Shown in pieces: positions 44,129-52,492 of a stretch of 64,000 nucleotides of DNA. Positions within the stretch are counted from its first letter, which is position 1. Each line of letters begins with the position of its first letter. Origin of the DNA: Arthrobacter sp. TMP15 (GTDB taxonomy: Bacteria; Actinomycetota; Actinomycetes; Actinomycetales; Micrococcaceae); assembly GCF_039529835.1 (NCBI RefSeq), contig NZ_CP154262.1, positions 3,286,001 to 3,350,000 on the forward strand, written 5' to 3'. The notes beneath the pieces were generated by a model, which saw nothing but the letters and a program-made list of their open reading frames with translations, ran no database searches and was not told where the DNA came from. Position numbers and translations under genes: made by a program.

Positions 44129-44935
44129 TCAGGTATCGGCGTTGGCTTTTTCCCAGCGGACTAATAGATCCGATGCAACGCCGATGGCAATGCTGACTGG
44201 GTCCTTACCGGTTATGGTGGCGTCGCCGATGGGGGAAGTGATCCGCTTAATCTCGGATTCTTCGTAACCTTCCTCCCGCAGTTTTTGACGAAAGTGCAAC
44301 CATTTGCTGCGGGACCCAATGAGTCCTATATAAAAGGGTTCGGTGCGTAACGCAGCCTCGCACAGCATGAGGTCCTCACTGTGATCATGTGTGAGCACTA
44401 GAAGTGTGGCTCCTGCCGGAAGGTCCCTGATCACCACTTCGGGGGCCGGCTCGTGGCGCACACTAATATGTGCTTCTCCACTCATAAGCGGTTCTAGACG
44501 AACGGGCGATAGTTCGGCTTCGCGTGAATCCACAAGAACTAAATTCACTGGCTGCCTGGCTAGAATATGGGCGATTTCATAACCAACATGGCCCATCCCG
44601 AATATTGCCACTGTCCTGCGCGGGTTAAGCACTTCTAGCAATACGTTTACCTCTCCACCGCAGCACTGGACTCCATGTACGCTGGCCACCTTGTCGTTGA
44701 GGGCAAAGGTCATGAACTCTGAGCCATGGGATCCCGCAGCCATGAGTTCCAGAGCCCTGTCGATCACGCTAGCCTCGAAGTTACCTCCCCCAATGGTTCC
44801 CCAACTCCTCGTGGCCGAGAGAACCATCTTGGCCCCGGCGTTGCGAGGCGCATGGCCGCGCACGTGCGCGAGTGTGGCGAGCACCCCGATCTCATTGTGT
44901 TCGCGGAGGTGGACTAGTGCTGCGAGCCAATCCAC
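44129..44935 (-). CDS. xdhC: XdhC family protein (molybdenum cofactor insertion)
   Basis: A 268-residue XdhC: N-terminal GVLATLAHVRGHAPRNAGAK with SWGTIGGGNFE, and a Rossmann-like C-terminal half (TVAIFGMGHVGYEIAHILAR then FYIGLIGSRSKWLHF). It binds molybdenum cofactor, promotes its sulfuration and delivers it to xanthine dehydrogenase. GTG 44935 starts two bases after the xdhB stop; a longer frame upstream lies in the repeated end of xdhB and is not conserved. Last gene of the xdh operon. Confidence 0.88.
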   Translation of the reverse strand: MDWLAALVHLREHNEIGVLATLAHVRGHAPRNAGAKMVLSATRSWGTIGGGNFEASVIDRALELMAAGSHGSEFMTFALNDKVASVHGVQCCGGEVNVLLEVLNPRRTVAIFGMGHVGYEIAHILARQPVNLVLVDSREAELSPVRLEPLMSGEAHISVRHEPAPEVVIRDLPAGATLLVLTHDHSEDLMLCEAALRTEPFYIGLIGSRSKWLHFRQKLREEGYEESEIKRITSPIGDATITGKDPVSIAIGVASDLLVRWEKANADT

Positions 44936-44937
44936 GC

Positions 44938-47355
44938 CTACCTCGGGGCTCCCACGCTTGCTGACGCAGGCGTTGTCGCTTGGGCGGATTCCACTTGGCA
45001 GGATTCCGCTTGGGCGGATTCCGCTGCTGCTTTGCAGGAGTCGTGAACAGCCCAAAAGACGGCTTCCGGGGTGGCCGGGGATGCCAATTCCACACAGCGG
45101 TTCTTCGGGCCGAACGCTGCGACAGCATCACGAAGAGCTTCCCGGGCGCTAAAAGCGAGCATAAAGGGCGGCTCCCCCACCGCCTTCGAACCGTAGATGG
45201 CCCCTTCCTCCGCTGCGTGTTCCATCAGCTGCACGTTGAACTCTGCAGGCATCTCCGAGAAGCTTGGAAGCTTGTACGTACTAGCCGACTGAGTCAGCAA
45301 CTTGCCACGAGTGGGTCCGTCGCTTTCATCCCAGCGCAAATCCTCCAACGTCAGCCACCCCACGCCTTGAACGTAGCCTCCTTCAACCTGACCCACATCG
45401 ATTATTGGGGACAATGAATCCCCCGCATCATGGACAATATCCACCCTCCGGGTTTTGTACGCCCCGGTAAACCCGTCCACCTCCACCTCGGTGGCAGATG
45501 CTCCACCGGCAAAGTATTTGAAGGGTTCGCCCTGCATCAGTTCCGGGTTCCAATGCAGGCCTTCGGTACGGTAGTAACCCGCAGCCCACAATTGCACCCT
45601 CTGCAGATAGGACTTCATGACCACTTCTGCAAACGTAAAACTGCGGTCGTGGACCCCCAAAGCGGTGACAAGTCCATTGCTGAAGCGCACATCGGCGCCC
45701 GAGGCCCCGAGCATGCCCGCGGCGATGCCGGAGATCCGCTCGATGATTTGCTCGCAGGCATTTTTGACCGCGCCGCCGTTGAGGTCAGTTCCCGAACTGG
45801 CAGCGGTGGCAGAGGTGTTGGGTACTTTGTCAGTGCGGGTCGGTGCCAGCCGCACGCTAGTTAGCGGTATTCCCAAGGAGGTTGCTGCCACTTGCAGCAT
45901 TTTAGTGTGGAGGCCCTGACCCATTTCGGTTCCGCCGTGGCTGATCAGCACGGAGCCGTCTTTGTAGACGTGCACCAGCGCGCCAGCCTGGTTGAATGCA
46001 ACCAGGTTGAAGGAGATTCCAAACTTCACCGGCGTGATAGCCAAACCGCGTTTGGTGTGGGGGTTCGCGGCGTTGAACGCATCAACTTCCCGCCGCCGTT
46101 GCGTGAAATTGCTTCGCTGAAGCACTTGTTCCCAAAGCGTGGTGACGCGTTCGGCATGGCGCACCGGCATCCCGTAGGGTGTGGTTTCGCCGTCGCGGTA
46201 GAAGTTCTTGCGCCGTAAATCCTCCGGAGCCATGCCCAAAAGGGGCGCGCTTCGGCCCAGAATATCCTCAATCATCAGCATGCCCTGGGGACCGCCAAAA
46301 CCGCGGAAAGCTGTTTGGGAGGTTTTATTGGTCTTGGCCACCCGGCCATCGACGTGGACGTTGGGAATGAAATAGTTGTTGTCCACGTGGCAAAGCGCCC
46401 GCGCCAACACGGCCTCGGACATGTCCAGGCACCAGCCGCCGTCCGCGGTGAGCATCGCCTTCAGCGCCAGCAACTTCCCGTCCTCCGAGAAGCCGGCCTC
46501 CCAGGAGGTATGGAAGCCGTGCCGTTTGCCGGTCATCGTCATGTCCAGGGTACGGTTCAGACGGACACGAACCGGCCGGCCGGTGAGTAAGGTGCCAAGA
46601 GCGGCAATGGCAGCAAATCCGTGCGATTGCATTTCCTTCCCACCAAACCCGCCACCCATGCGAAGGCTCTGAACCGTGATCTCATGATTGGACCGGCCCA
46701 GCACGTGGGCAAGGATTTCCTGGGTTTCCGAGGGATGCTGGGTACTGCTTTGAACAAAAATCTGGTCACCCTCATCCACTGTGGCCAAGGATGCCTGGGT
46801 CTCCAAATAGAAGTGTTCCTGGCCGGCAAACTCGGTGACACCAGAAAAAATGTGGGCGGCCTGCGCAAAGGCCGTGTCCACATCCCCGCGGCTCACCGTC
46901 CTGGACATCCCCTGAAACGACTTCGCTTCGATGGCCTCCGCAACACTTATCAGGGAAGGCAGTGGCTGGTAGTCAACCACGACGGCGGCGGCACCTGCAC
47001 GGGCAGCATCTAGGTCCTCCCCTAGCACCCACGCTATGGCGTGACCGTGGTACATGGCTTCCGAGGGGAAGAGCGGCTCGTCATTTTTGATGCCGCAATC
47101 GTTGATACCTGGCACATCCGCTGCACTCAGGACACGGACGACGCCGGGAACCGCCAGCGCCGCTGTGGTGTTAATCGAACGGATCCGCGCATGGGCATGG
47201 GGTGATTGCACAGGCCACGCGGTGAGTGCATCGTGAGTACGTTGGGCTAAGTCGTCGGTGTAAAGCGCCTGCCCGCTCACGTGTAGACGGGCGCTCTCGT
47301 GGGGCACTGCTTCACCCACAACGGGAGTGGGCGGACGGGCTGAAAGATGGCTCAC
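44938..47355 (-). CDS. xdhB: xanthine dehydrogenase, molybdenum-binding subunit
   Basis: An 805-residue subunit that binds the molybdopterin cofactor and oxidises hypoxanthine and xanthine to urate. Key segments are GQEHFYLETQ near residue 178, MGGGFGGKE near 230, AFRGFGGPQGM near 350 and AVGEPPFML near 735, which carries the catalytic Glu. The last 30 residues are an Ala/Ser/Gln tail with repeated ESAQ/ESCQ units, encoded by short DNA repeats. The start overlaps the end of xdhA by four bases. Confidence 0.93.
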   Translation of the reverse strand: MSHLSARPPTPVVGEAVPHESARLHVSGQALYTDDLAQRTHDALTAWPVQSPHAHARIRSINTTAALAVPGVVRVLSAADVPGINDCGIKNDEPLFPSEAMYHGHAIAWVLGEDLDAARAGAAAVVVDYQPLPSLISVAEAIEAKSFQGMSRTVSRGDVDTAFAQAAHIFSGVTEFAGQEHFYLETQASLATVDEGDQIFVQSSTQHPSETQEILAHVLGRSNHEITVQSLRMGGGFGGKEMQSHGFAAIAALGTLLTGRPVRVRLNRTLDMTMTGKRHGFHTSWEAGFSEDGKLLALKAMLTADGGWCLDMSEAVLARALCHVDNNYFIPNVHVDGRVAKTNKTSQTAFRGFGGPQGMLMIEDILGRSAPLLGMAPEDLRRKNFYRDGETTPYGMPVRHAERVTTLWEQVLQRSNFTQRRREVDAFNAANPHTKRGLAITPVKFGISFNLVAFNQAGALVHVYKDGSVLISHGGTEMGQGLHTKMLQVAATSLGIPLTSVRLAPTRTDKVPNTSATAASSGTDLNGGAVKNACEQIIERISGIAAGMLGASGADVRFSNGLVTALGVHDRSFTFAEVVMKSYLQRVQLWAAGYYRTEGLHWNPELMQGEPFKYFAGGASATEVEVDGFTGAYKTRRVDIVHDAGDSLSPIIDVGQVEGGYVQGVGWLTLEDLRWDESDGPTRGKLLTQSASTYKLPSFSEMPAEFNVQLMEHAAEEGAIYGSKAVGEPPFMLAFSAREALRDAVAAFGPKNRCVELASPATPEAVFWAVHDSCKAAAESAQAESCQVESAQATTPASASVGAPR
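44977..45025. repeat. short imperfect repeats at the 3' end of xdhB
   Basis: Three copies of a 20-23 base unit built from CTTGG, then CGGATTCC or AGGATTCC, overlap the end of xdhB and encode its ESAQ/ESCQ repeats. They look like a slippage-prone array that lengthened the protein tail. Confidence 0.55.
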
Positions 47356-48827
47356 GGCAACGCCTCCACAATCAAGGTGTTCTGCGTATGTAGCTTGATA
47401 AGAGCATTTGAGAGCATGATTGAGCGGTAGGAGGCACTGGCCCGGTGATCGCTCATCGGGGTGCCTTCTGCTCCCAAAACCGCCGCAGCACGGGCCACGG
47501 TTTCACGATTCCAGGGTTGCCCAACCAGGAGCTCCTCTGTTGCGTAGGCACGCAACGGTGTGGCGGCGACACCGCCGAGACCGATCCGCGCCTTACCGAC
47601 CATGTTCTCTTCAATGTCCAGGCTAAAGGCCACGGCAACGCTGGAGATGTCATCAAAACGGCGTTTGGCGATCTTTTGGAACCCCGTCAGGGGTGAAAGT
47701 GGCAGCGGAATACGCACGGATTTAATGAGCTCCCCGGGTTCCTTGACAGTTGTGCGGTAGCCAGTGAAGTACTCGGCCAAGGGAAGGGTCCTTTCTGCGT
47801 TACTCGAGGAAAGCACCACCTCCGCGTCCAAGGCAAGCAAGGCAGGAGCGCAATCACCGATGGGAGAAGCTGTTCCGAGATTGCCACCGATGGTGGCCCG
47901 GTGACGAATCAACGGGGACGCGAATTGCACAATGAGTTGCGCCAACAAAGGAACTTTTCCATTGAGTACCCGTTCGATCTCGCTGAGCGCAACAGCAGCG
48001 CCGATCTCGATTAGGTGCTCGCCCACCACGATTGAGTCCAGTTCGGGGATTCGATCGATGGCAATGACCATGGGTGCACGGCGGGCACGGAGGTTTACCT
48101 CAACACCCCAATCGGTGCTCCCCGCCACGAGGAGCGCGCCGGGGTTTGCCGCCAGTAGCTCCACGGCTCTAGCTAGGGTAGTGGCACGAACAAACTGTCC
48201 ATCAGAGCGCCTTAGATTGGTTTCTCGGTACTCAGGAGCAGGCGCATCTCTTCGCCGCGCCAATGCCTCATCGCCCGGCTCACCTAAGGAATAGGCTGCG
48301 TCGCGGATGGGGCGGTATCCAGTACAGCGGCAAAGGTTACCGCTCAGTGAATGAAGATCGAATCCATTGGCGCCTACTTCACCATGGGTGCATTTCTGCG
48401 CCAGTTCAGGCAGCGGCTCACGGTCTTTTCGGTAGAACTCCGACGCCATAGCACACACAAAACCGGGAGTGCAGTATCCGCATTGGGAGCCACCAGCTAA
48501 CGCCAGTGCTTCCTGAACAGGATGGAGTTGCTCCGGTGTTCCTAGCCCTTCGCTGGTCACCAGTTCTTGCCCATCCAGGGCCGCCATGGGCACCAGACAG
48601 GAGTTAATAGCGCTCCAATGAGTTCCCTCTGAACGGTCGGTCTGGGCGACAAGAATCGCGCAAGCGCCACACTCACCTTCGGCGCACCCTTCTTTGGCAC
48701 CTGTCAGACGGTTCTCACGCAGCCACTCCAGTGCCGTGGTGTGTACGCCGCGCTGACCGAATGGGCGTTCGGAACCATTGATGATGAATGTTACTTCTGT
48801 TGCCGCTGAGGGTTCGGGTGTGTCCAT
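47352..48827 (-). CDS. xdhA: xanthine dehydrogenase, iron-sulfur and FAD subunit
   Basis: A 491-residue fusion subunit. Residues 1-180 bind two 2Fe-2S clusters: the plant-type cluster uses Cys48, Cys53, Cys56 and Cys77 and the second uses Cys116, Cys119, Cys166 and Cys168 (NLCRCTGYRP). Residues 200-490 are the FAD-binding domain, with LLVAGSTDWGVEVNLRARRA and TIGGNLGTASPIGDCAPALL. It passes electrons from the molybdenum subunit to NAD. ATG 48827 has a GGAG eight bases upstream; the longer frame has an unconserved leader. First gene of xdhA-xdhB-xdhC. Confidence 0.92.
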   Translation of the reverse strand: MDTPEPSAATEVTFIINGSERPFGQRGVHTTALEWLRENRLTGAKEGCAEGECGACAILVAQTDRSEGTHWSAINSCLVPMAALDGQELVTSEGLGTPEQLHPVQEALALAGGSQCGYCTPGFVCAMASEFYRKDREPLPELAQKCTHGEVGANGFDLHSLSGNLCRCTGYRPIRDAAYSLGEPGDEALARRRDAPAPEYRETNLRRSDGQFVRATTLARAVELLAANPGALLVAGSTDWGVEVNLRARRAPMVIAIDRIPELDSIVVGEHLIEIGAAVALSEIERVLNGKVPLLAQLIVQFASPLIRHRATIGGNLGTASPIGDCAPALLALDAEVVLSSSNAERTLPLAEYFTGYRTTVKEPGELIKSVRIPLPLSPLTGFQKIAKRRFDDISSVAVAFSLDIEENMVGKARIGLGGVAATPLRAYATEELLVGQPWNRETVARAAAVLGAEGTPMSDHRASASYRSIMLSNALIKLHTQNTLIVEALP

Positions 48828-49012
48828 TTGCGTGCTCCGGCTTCTTCGACGTCGCAGATTATGTGAGCCAAATCCCAATAATCTATACTTCACAGTCTTG
48901 CACTGTAAATAGCTGCACTGCAGTATCTGGAGATGAACTCCCTCATTATGCCTGGATTCAAGGGATCATTGCAGTAAAGTAATCCCACCCGCCGAGCACA
49001 AGGATCCACGCA

Positions 49013-49153
49013 ATGAACAAGCTAGCAGTCCCCTCTCAATAACTGACCAAGGCAGCGCAACTTGCCAAGGCGCCGAACGCTGCTCCCGAAACAGGAAACG
49101 CGGTGGCTCCCTTCGACACTTGGCGGGCCAACCTCCGCAAGACCGTCTACTAA
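49013..49153 (+). pseudogene. small hypothetical gene with an in-frame stop
   Basis: A 47-codon frame starts at ATG 49013 after AAGGA and stops after nine codons (MNKLAVPSQ then TAA at 49040-49042), then stays open to TAA at 49151: LTKAAQLAKAPNAAPETGNA then WRANLRKTVY. Both parts have the same frame and coding-like codons. It is probably a short gene broken by one nonsense change (CAA to TAA would do it); sequencing error or readthrough cannot be ruled out. Family not recognised. Confidence 0.4.
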
Positions 49154-49175
49154 TCCAAGCTGCCCATTAATTTCC

Positions 49176-49412
49176 TTAGCGTTCTTCAGCGCCTGCTACC
49201 GCCTCGCCTTTGCGCTCCGCGTAGTGCTCACCTTGTGAATTCGTATGCTCATCGTAGTGCGTTAGTTGCTCGTCACTGCTGTCTTCAAACTGGTCGTGGC
49301 GATGGACTACCGGCGAATCCATATCGCCTTGGTCCGCGGGACCGAAGACCTTTTGGAACTGGTCGGTGGCATGCATGAATTTATTGACGAACGTCTCCGA
49401 ATTTCTCATCAT
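49176..49412 (-). CDS. hypothetical acidic protein, paralogue of the next gene
   Basis: A protein of about 78 residues. The N-terminal NSETFVNKFMHATDQFQKVF and GPADQGDMDSPV align with VHKFMRFTGHLRYVLGPANS and PLDHEM in the gene at 49521, sharing KFM, T, V and GPA at equal spacing. The rest is highly acidic and His-rich, ending in EGEHYAERKGEAVAG-like sequence, probably disordered. The ATG at 49412 has GAGGG five bases upstream. No known domain. Confidence 0.6.
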   Translation of the reverse strand: MMRNSETFVNKFMHATDQFQKVFGPADQGDMDSPVVHRHDQFEDSSDEQLTHYDEHTNSQGEHYAERKGEAVAGAEER

Positions 49413-49520
49413 CAACACCCTCTTCGTGGAGCAAGTTTCTAAGCTCAGAGTCCCCCAATTCTACGCTTAAAACCGTTTAAAAGCACCGACAGAATAAGGG
49501 GAGGACTTCTGCCGGACCGG

Positions 49521-49814
49521 CTAGCGCAGGGACTGATCCTGCGGGTCTCTGGCGACAAGGTAACTGCTGCCATCGACCCGCTTCAGGACCACAAATTGTG
49601 CGGCTGCTGCCTGTTGACTGGCGAGCAAAACCTTGTTCTGGGGCGTCATCTCATGGTCGAGGGGGCTACTATTTGCCGGACCTAGAACGTAGCGCAAGTG
49701 CCCTGTAAAACGCATGAATTTGTGCACAAGGCGAGACTTTGGCATCTGAACTTTCCTTGCTGTGCGGGGACAAATAAGTTCCGCGACCCGGTTGAAAAAG
49801 GCTGTAACGTTCAT
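49521..49814 (-). CDS. hypothetical protein, possibly controlled by the OhrR-like regulator
   Basis: A 97-residue protein with a basic helical N-terminus (NVTAFFNRVAELICPRTARK), a central KSRLVHKFMRFTGHLRYVLG segment shared with the preceding gene, and a C-terminal KVLLASQQAAAAQFVVLKRV part. One Cys lies near residue 15. The start codon is 10 bases from the end of a perfect 20-base palindrome and the gene is divergent from the OhrR-like gene, exactly where ohr would be expected. No Ohr or OsmC features are present. An internal start at 49745 is possible. Confidence 0.6.
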   Translation of the reverse strand: MNVTAFFNRVAELICPRTARKVQMPKSRLVHKFMRFTGHLRYVLGPANSSPLDHEMTPQNKVLLASQQAAAAQFVVLKRVDGSSYLVARDPQDQSLR

Positions 49815-49823
49815 AGTAGCCTG

Positions 49824-49843
49824 TTAGTTAGTGCACTAACTAA
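49824..49843. promoter_or_regulatory. perfect 20-base palindrome, OhrR/MarR-type operator
   Basis: TTAGTTAGTGCACTAACTAA is its own reverse complement. It lies in the 45-base gap between divergent starts at 49814 and 49860. MarR and OhrR regulators bind such palindromes in divergent promoters. It is the most symmetrical operator-like site in the window. Confidence 0.75.
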
Positions 49844-49859
49844 ATGATGGAGTATCCCC

Positions 49860-50366
49860 ATGAGCACCCTAGAGAATGACCTGTTACTTGAGCGCCAATT
49901 GTGCTTTGGGCTCAGCGTCGCCTCCCGAAGTGTCATCGCCGCCTACAAGCCGGTACTCTCTGAAATGCAGCTGACCCACCCGCAATATTTAGTGATGCTC
50001 ACACTTTGGGAGAAAACCCCGCGCCGCGTAAAGGACATTAGCCACGCCCTGCTGTTGGAACCGGCTACCCTCTCCCCACTGCTGAAGCGGCTGGAGATCA
50101 TTGGCCTTCTCACACGCACGCGCGATCGCGCTGACGAACGGGCCTTAGCCGTTGACCTCACCCCGAAAGGTGCCGCGCTGCGCCAGCAGGCGCTCTCGGT
50201 GCCCGGCACCATGATGGAGCGCCTTGGTCTGGACCGTGAGAGTGCCCTCGCCTTACACCAGAGCATGGTGGCGCTGATCGAAGCGGCCACTCACATCGAC
50301 GACGCCGGGAGCCCGCCCCTGGTGACTACCGCGGCCCCAAACGCCCCAGCTATAAAGGATAATTAG
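49860..50366 (+). CDS. ohrR: OhrR-like MarR family regulator (redox-sensing)
   Basis: A 168-residue winged-helix regulator. The N-terminal LLLERQLCFGLSVASRSVIA carries Cys15 at the position of the sensing Cys in OhrR, and the wing and core regions (LTHPQYLVMLTLWEK, DISHALLLEPATLSPLLKRL then IGLLTRTRDRADERAL) are the family signature. OhrR proteins release DNA when the Cys is oxidised by organic peroxides. The operator palindrome precedes it. The final 20 residues are an Ala/Pro-rich tail. Followed by an adjacent gene 4 bases away. Confidence 0.85.
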   Translation: MSTLENDLLLERQLCFGLSVASRSVIAAYKPVLSEMQLTHPQYLVMLTLWEKTPRRVKDISHALLLEPATLSPLLKRLEIIGLLTRTRDRADERALAVDLTPKGAALRQQALSVPGTMMERLGLDRESALALHQSMVALIEAATHIDDAGSPPLVTTAAPNAPAIKDN

Positions 50367-50370
50367 AAGC

Positions 50371-51288
50371 ATGACCTCCGCCCCGCAACTGTTGGCCGAG
50401 CCCACGTGGCTGACCTTGGCCGCAGCCCACCAAAACAGGGTGAACCGCTATGCCGCACCATATTTGGCCCGCCGCTCCACGAATCAAAAGCACCCCGTGG
50501 AGGATTTCCTCTTCACTTACTACACCCAAAAACCCGGTCAACTTTCGCGTTGGCACCCGGGCACTGGTGTGGTTCTCACCGGTCCAGCAGCGGCTGAGCG
50601 TCTTGCGTGGAAGTTCTACCGTGCTGCAAATGAGGGTGAACGGAAGCTTGCCGGGGCGCCCAGCGATACTCCCGCCGTCGTTCTTGATCTTGAAAAGTTC
50701 CTGCATAAGCGCAAGGACGCCGTGGATTTTGCCGAGATCATCCTAAGCCGAACCGGGGGCCGGCCAGCACAGTTCGGCTGCTTTGGTCTGCATGAATGGG
50801 CCATGGTTTACAAGCAGGAAGCCACCGCCGTGCGGCACGAATATTTGCAGCTGCGGCTAGGCTCTGATGGCACTGATGAGGTCATTGAAACCAACAAGAT
50901 CCGCTGCACCCACTTTGATGCGTACCGTTTCTACACCCCCGCGGCTTCGGGACGCAACGAGCTCACCCCCACGCGGGAAAATCAGCGCGAGCTGGAGCAA
51001 CCAGGCTGCCTGCATGCAAACATGGACTTGTATAAGTGGGCCTATAAGCTCACGCCCGCCCTGCCTAGTGAGCTGGTCATGGACTGTTTTGAATTGTCCT
51101 GGCGCATCCGGGCCATGGACATGCGCGCCTCTCCCTACGACCTTGCCGAATGGGGCTACCCGCCCATCCAGATTGAGACTGTTGCGGGTAAGGCTGATTA
51201 CGTGGCTCATCAACGGGCTTTTAGTGCCGAGGCTGCGGTGCTGCGTGAACGGCTCCGTGCCGCCTTGGCAGCCCTGCAAAGAAACTAA
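50371..51288 (+). CDS. actinobacterial protein annotated as 3-methyladenine DNA glycosylase
   Basis: A 305-residue protein conserved in Actinobacteria. Recognisable segments are KHPVEDFLFTYYTQKPGQLS near residue 40-60, RWHPGTGVVL, GCFGLHEWAMVYKQ near 135-150, LQLRLGSDGTDEVIETNKIR and CTHFDAYRFYTP. As I recall, relatives are commonly labelled 3-methyladenine DNA glycosylase, but I see no clear helix-hairpin-helix or AlkA-type active site, so the biochemical assignment is weak. It starts 4 bases after the OhrR-like gene, so it is probably co-transcribed and could belong to the oxidative-stress response. Confidence 0.65.
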   Translation: MTSAPQLLAEPTWLTLAAAHQNRVNRYAAPYLARRSTNQKHPVEDFLFTYYTQKPGQLSRWHPGTGVVLTGPAAAERLAWKFYRAANEGERKLAGAPSDTPAVVLDLEKFLHKRKDAVDFAEIILSRTGGRPAQFGCFGLHEWAMVYKQEATAVRHEYLQLRLGSDGTDEVIETNKIRCTHFDAYRFYTPAASGRNELTPTRENQRELEQPGCLHANMDLYKWAYKLTPALPSELVMDCFELSWRIRAMDMRASPYDLAEWGYPPIQIETVAGKADYVAHQRAFSAEAAVLRERLRAALAALQRN

Positions 51289-51485
51289 GCGAAATCTCTG
51301 AATTCGGGGGTCAAAAAGCTGCCGAAACTACCGCAATTCCACAGTTCGCAAACACTTGCGTAGAATGGAACGGCAAGCTCGCGGAGCGCTACTTTCACTG
51401 GTTCAGGTCACTGTCACCGAACTGATATGACGGCGTAAGACGGCACCTCCGCGGCCACCCCTCTTAATCACCAGGAGATCCTTCG

Positions 51486-51737
51486 ATGCCCCGGATCGTT
51501 GTCGACGTTATGCTCAAGCCCGAAATTCTGGACCCGCAGGGAAAAGCCATTGTTGGCGCACTTCCCCGATTGGGCTTCACCGCATTCTCCGCTGTCCGTC
51601 AAGGTAAGCGTTTTGAACTTTTCGTTGATGGCGAGGTCACCGACGAGATCCTGGCCCAGGCCAAGGAAGCCGCTGAGACCATGCTGTCCAACCCAGTCAT
51701 CGAAGACGTAGTCAACGTTGAAGTTGTGGCGGACTAA
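51486..51737 (+). CDS. purS: phosphoribosylformylglycinamidine synthase subunit PurS
   Basis: An 83-residue small subunit: [20 protein letters not shown] and [20 protein letters not shown] are typical of PurS, which bridges PurL and PurQ and helps channel ammonia. The ribosome binding site AGGAG lies at 51473-51477. It is followed by purQ after two bases. Usual length. Confidence 0.95.
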   Translation: MPRIVVDVMLKPEILDPQGKAIVGALPRLGFTAFSAVRQGKRFELFVDGEVTDEILAQAKEAAETMLSNPVIEDVVNVEVVAD

Positions 51738-51739
51738 CT

Positions 51740-52492
51740 ATGAGCGAAACTCCCCTGATTGGCGCAGCCACAGAGGCTCCCCTCGACTCCCGGCTGGCGG
51801 GAGCCCGCATCGGTGTTGTCACTTTCCCCGGCACCCTTGATGACCGCGACGCGACACGAGCTGTGCGTCTTTCCGGTGCAACCGCCGTCGATCTTTGGCA
51901 TGGCGACACCGTCTTGGCGAACGTTGATGCTGTCATCATTCCTGGCGGTTTCTCCTACGGTGACTACCTGCGCGCCGGTGCAATCTCCCGCTTCGCTCCG
52001 TTGATGTCCAAGATCATTGATGCCGCCAATTCCGAGGCCAAGTTGCCAGTTTTGGGTATTTGCAATGGTTTCCAGATCCTAACCGAGGCACATTTGCTGC
52101 CCGGCTCCATGATTAAGAACGACCATCTGAAGTTCCTGTGCCGCGACCAGGTACTGCGCGTTGAGAACAACACCACTGCGTGGACAAACGCTTACTCCGC
52201 AGGCCAAGAGATCACGATTGTCCTGAAGAACCAGGACGGTCAGTACATTGCGGATGAGAAAACTCTTGACGCCCTCGAAGCTGAGGGCCGGGTGGCCTTT
52301 CGTTACCTGGGCGGCAATCCCAACGGTTCCCGGCGCGACATTGCCGGGATCACCAATGCGGCAGGGAACGTGGTGGGCCTGATGCCGCACCCGGAACACG
52401 CCGTTGAACAAGGGTACGGCCCCGGCCACACCGGCACCGACGGCTTAGGTTTCTTCACCTCAGTGCTGAATACACTTCTGGGAGATAAGTAA
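51740..52492 (+). CDS. purQ: phosphoribosylformylglycinamidine synthase, glutaminase subunit PurQ
   Basis: A 250-residue glutaminase. The triad Cys lies in [20 protein letters not shown] near residue 97-116 with GICNG the nucleophile motif; the His and Glu come from [14 protein letters not shown] near 214-227. It releases ammonia from glutamine for PurL. The N-terminus begins with a 15-residue extra segment before [18 protein letters not shown]. The stop is directly followed by the purL ATG. Confidence 0.95.
   Translation: MSETPLIGAATEAPLDSRLAGARIGVVTFPGTLDDRDATRAVRLSGATAVDLWHGDTVLANVDAVIIPGGFSYGDYLRAGAISRFAPLMSKIIDAANSEAKLPVLGICNGFQILTEAHLLPGSMIKNDHLKFLCRDQVLRVENNTTAWTNAYSAGQEITIVLKNQDGQYIADEKTLDALEAEGRVAFRYLGGNPNGSRRDIAGITNAAGNVVGLMPHPEHAVEQGYGPGHTGTDGLGFFTSVLNTLLGDK

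Noticed and set aside
49040-49042. TAA as a recoded or selenocysteine-type codon
   Set aside because: TAA is not used for such recoding, and no stimulatory structure is visible; a nonsense mutation is simpler.
51289-51485. Purine riboswitch upstream of purS
   Set aside because: No conserved three-way-junction core is visible; a weak hairpin alone is not enough.
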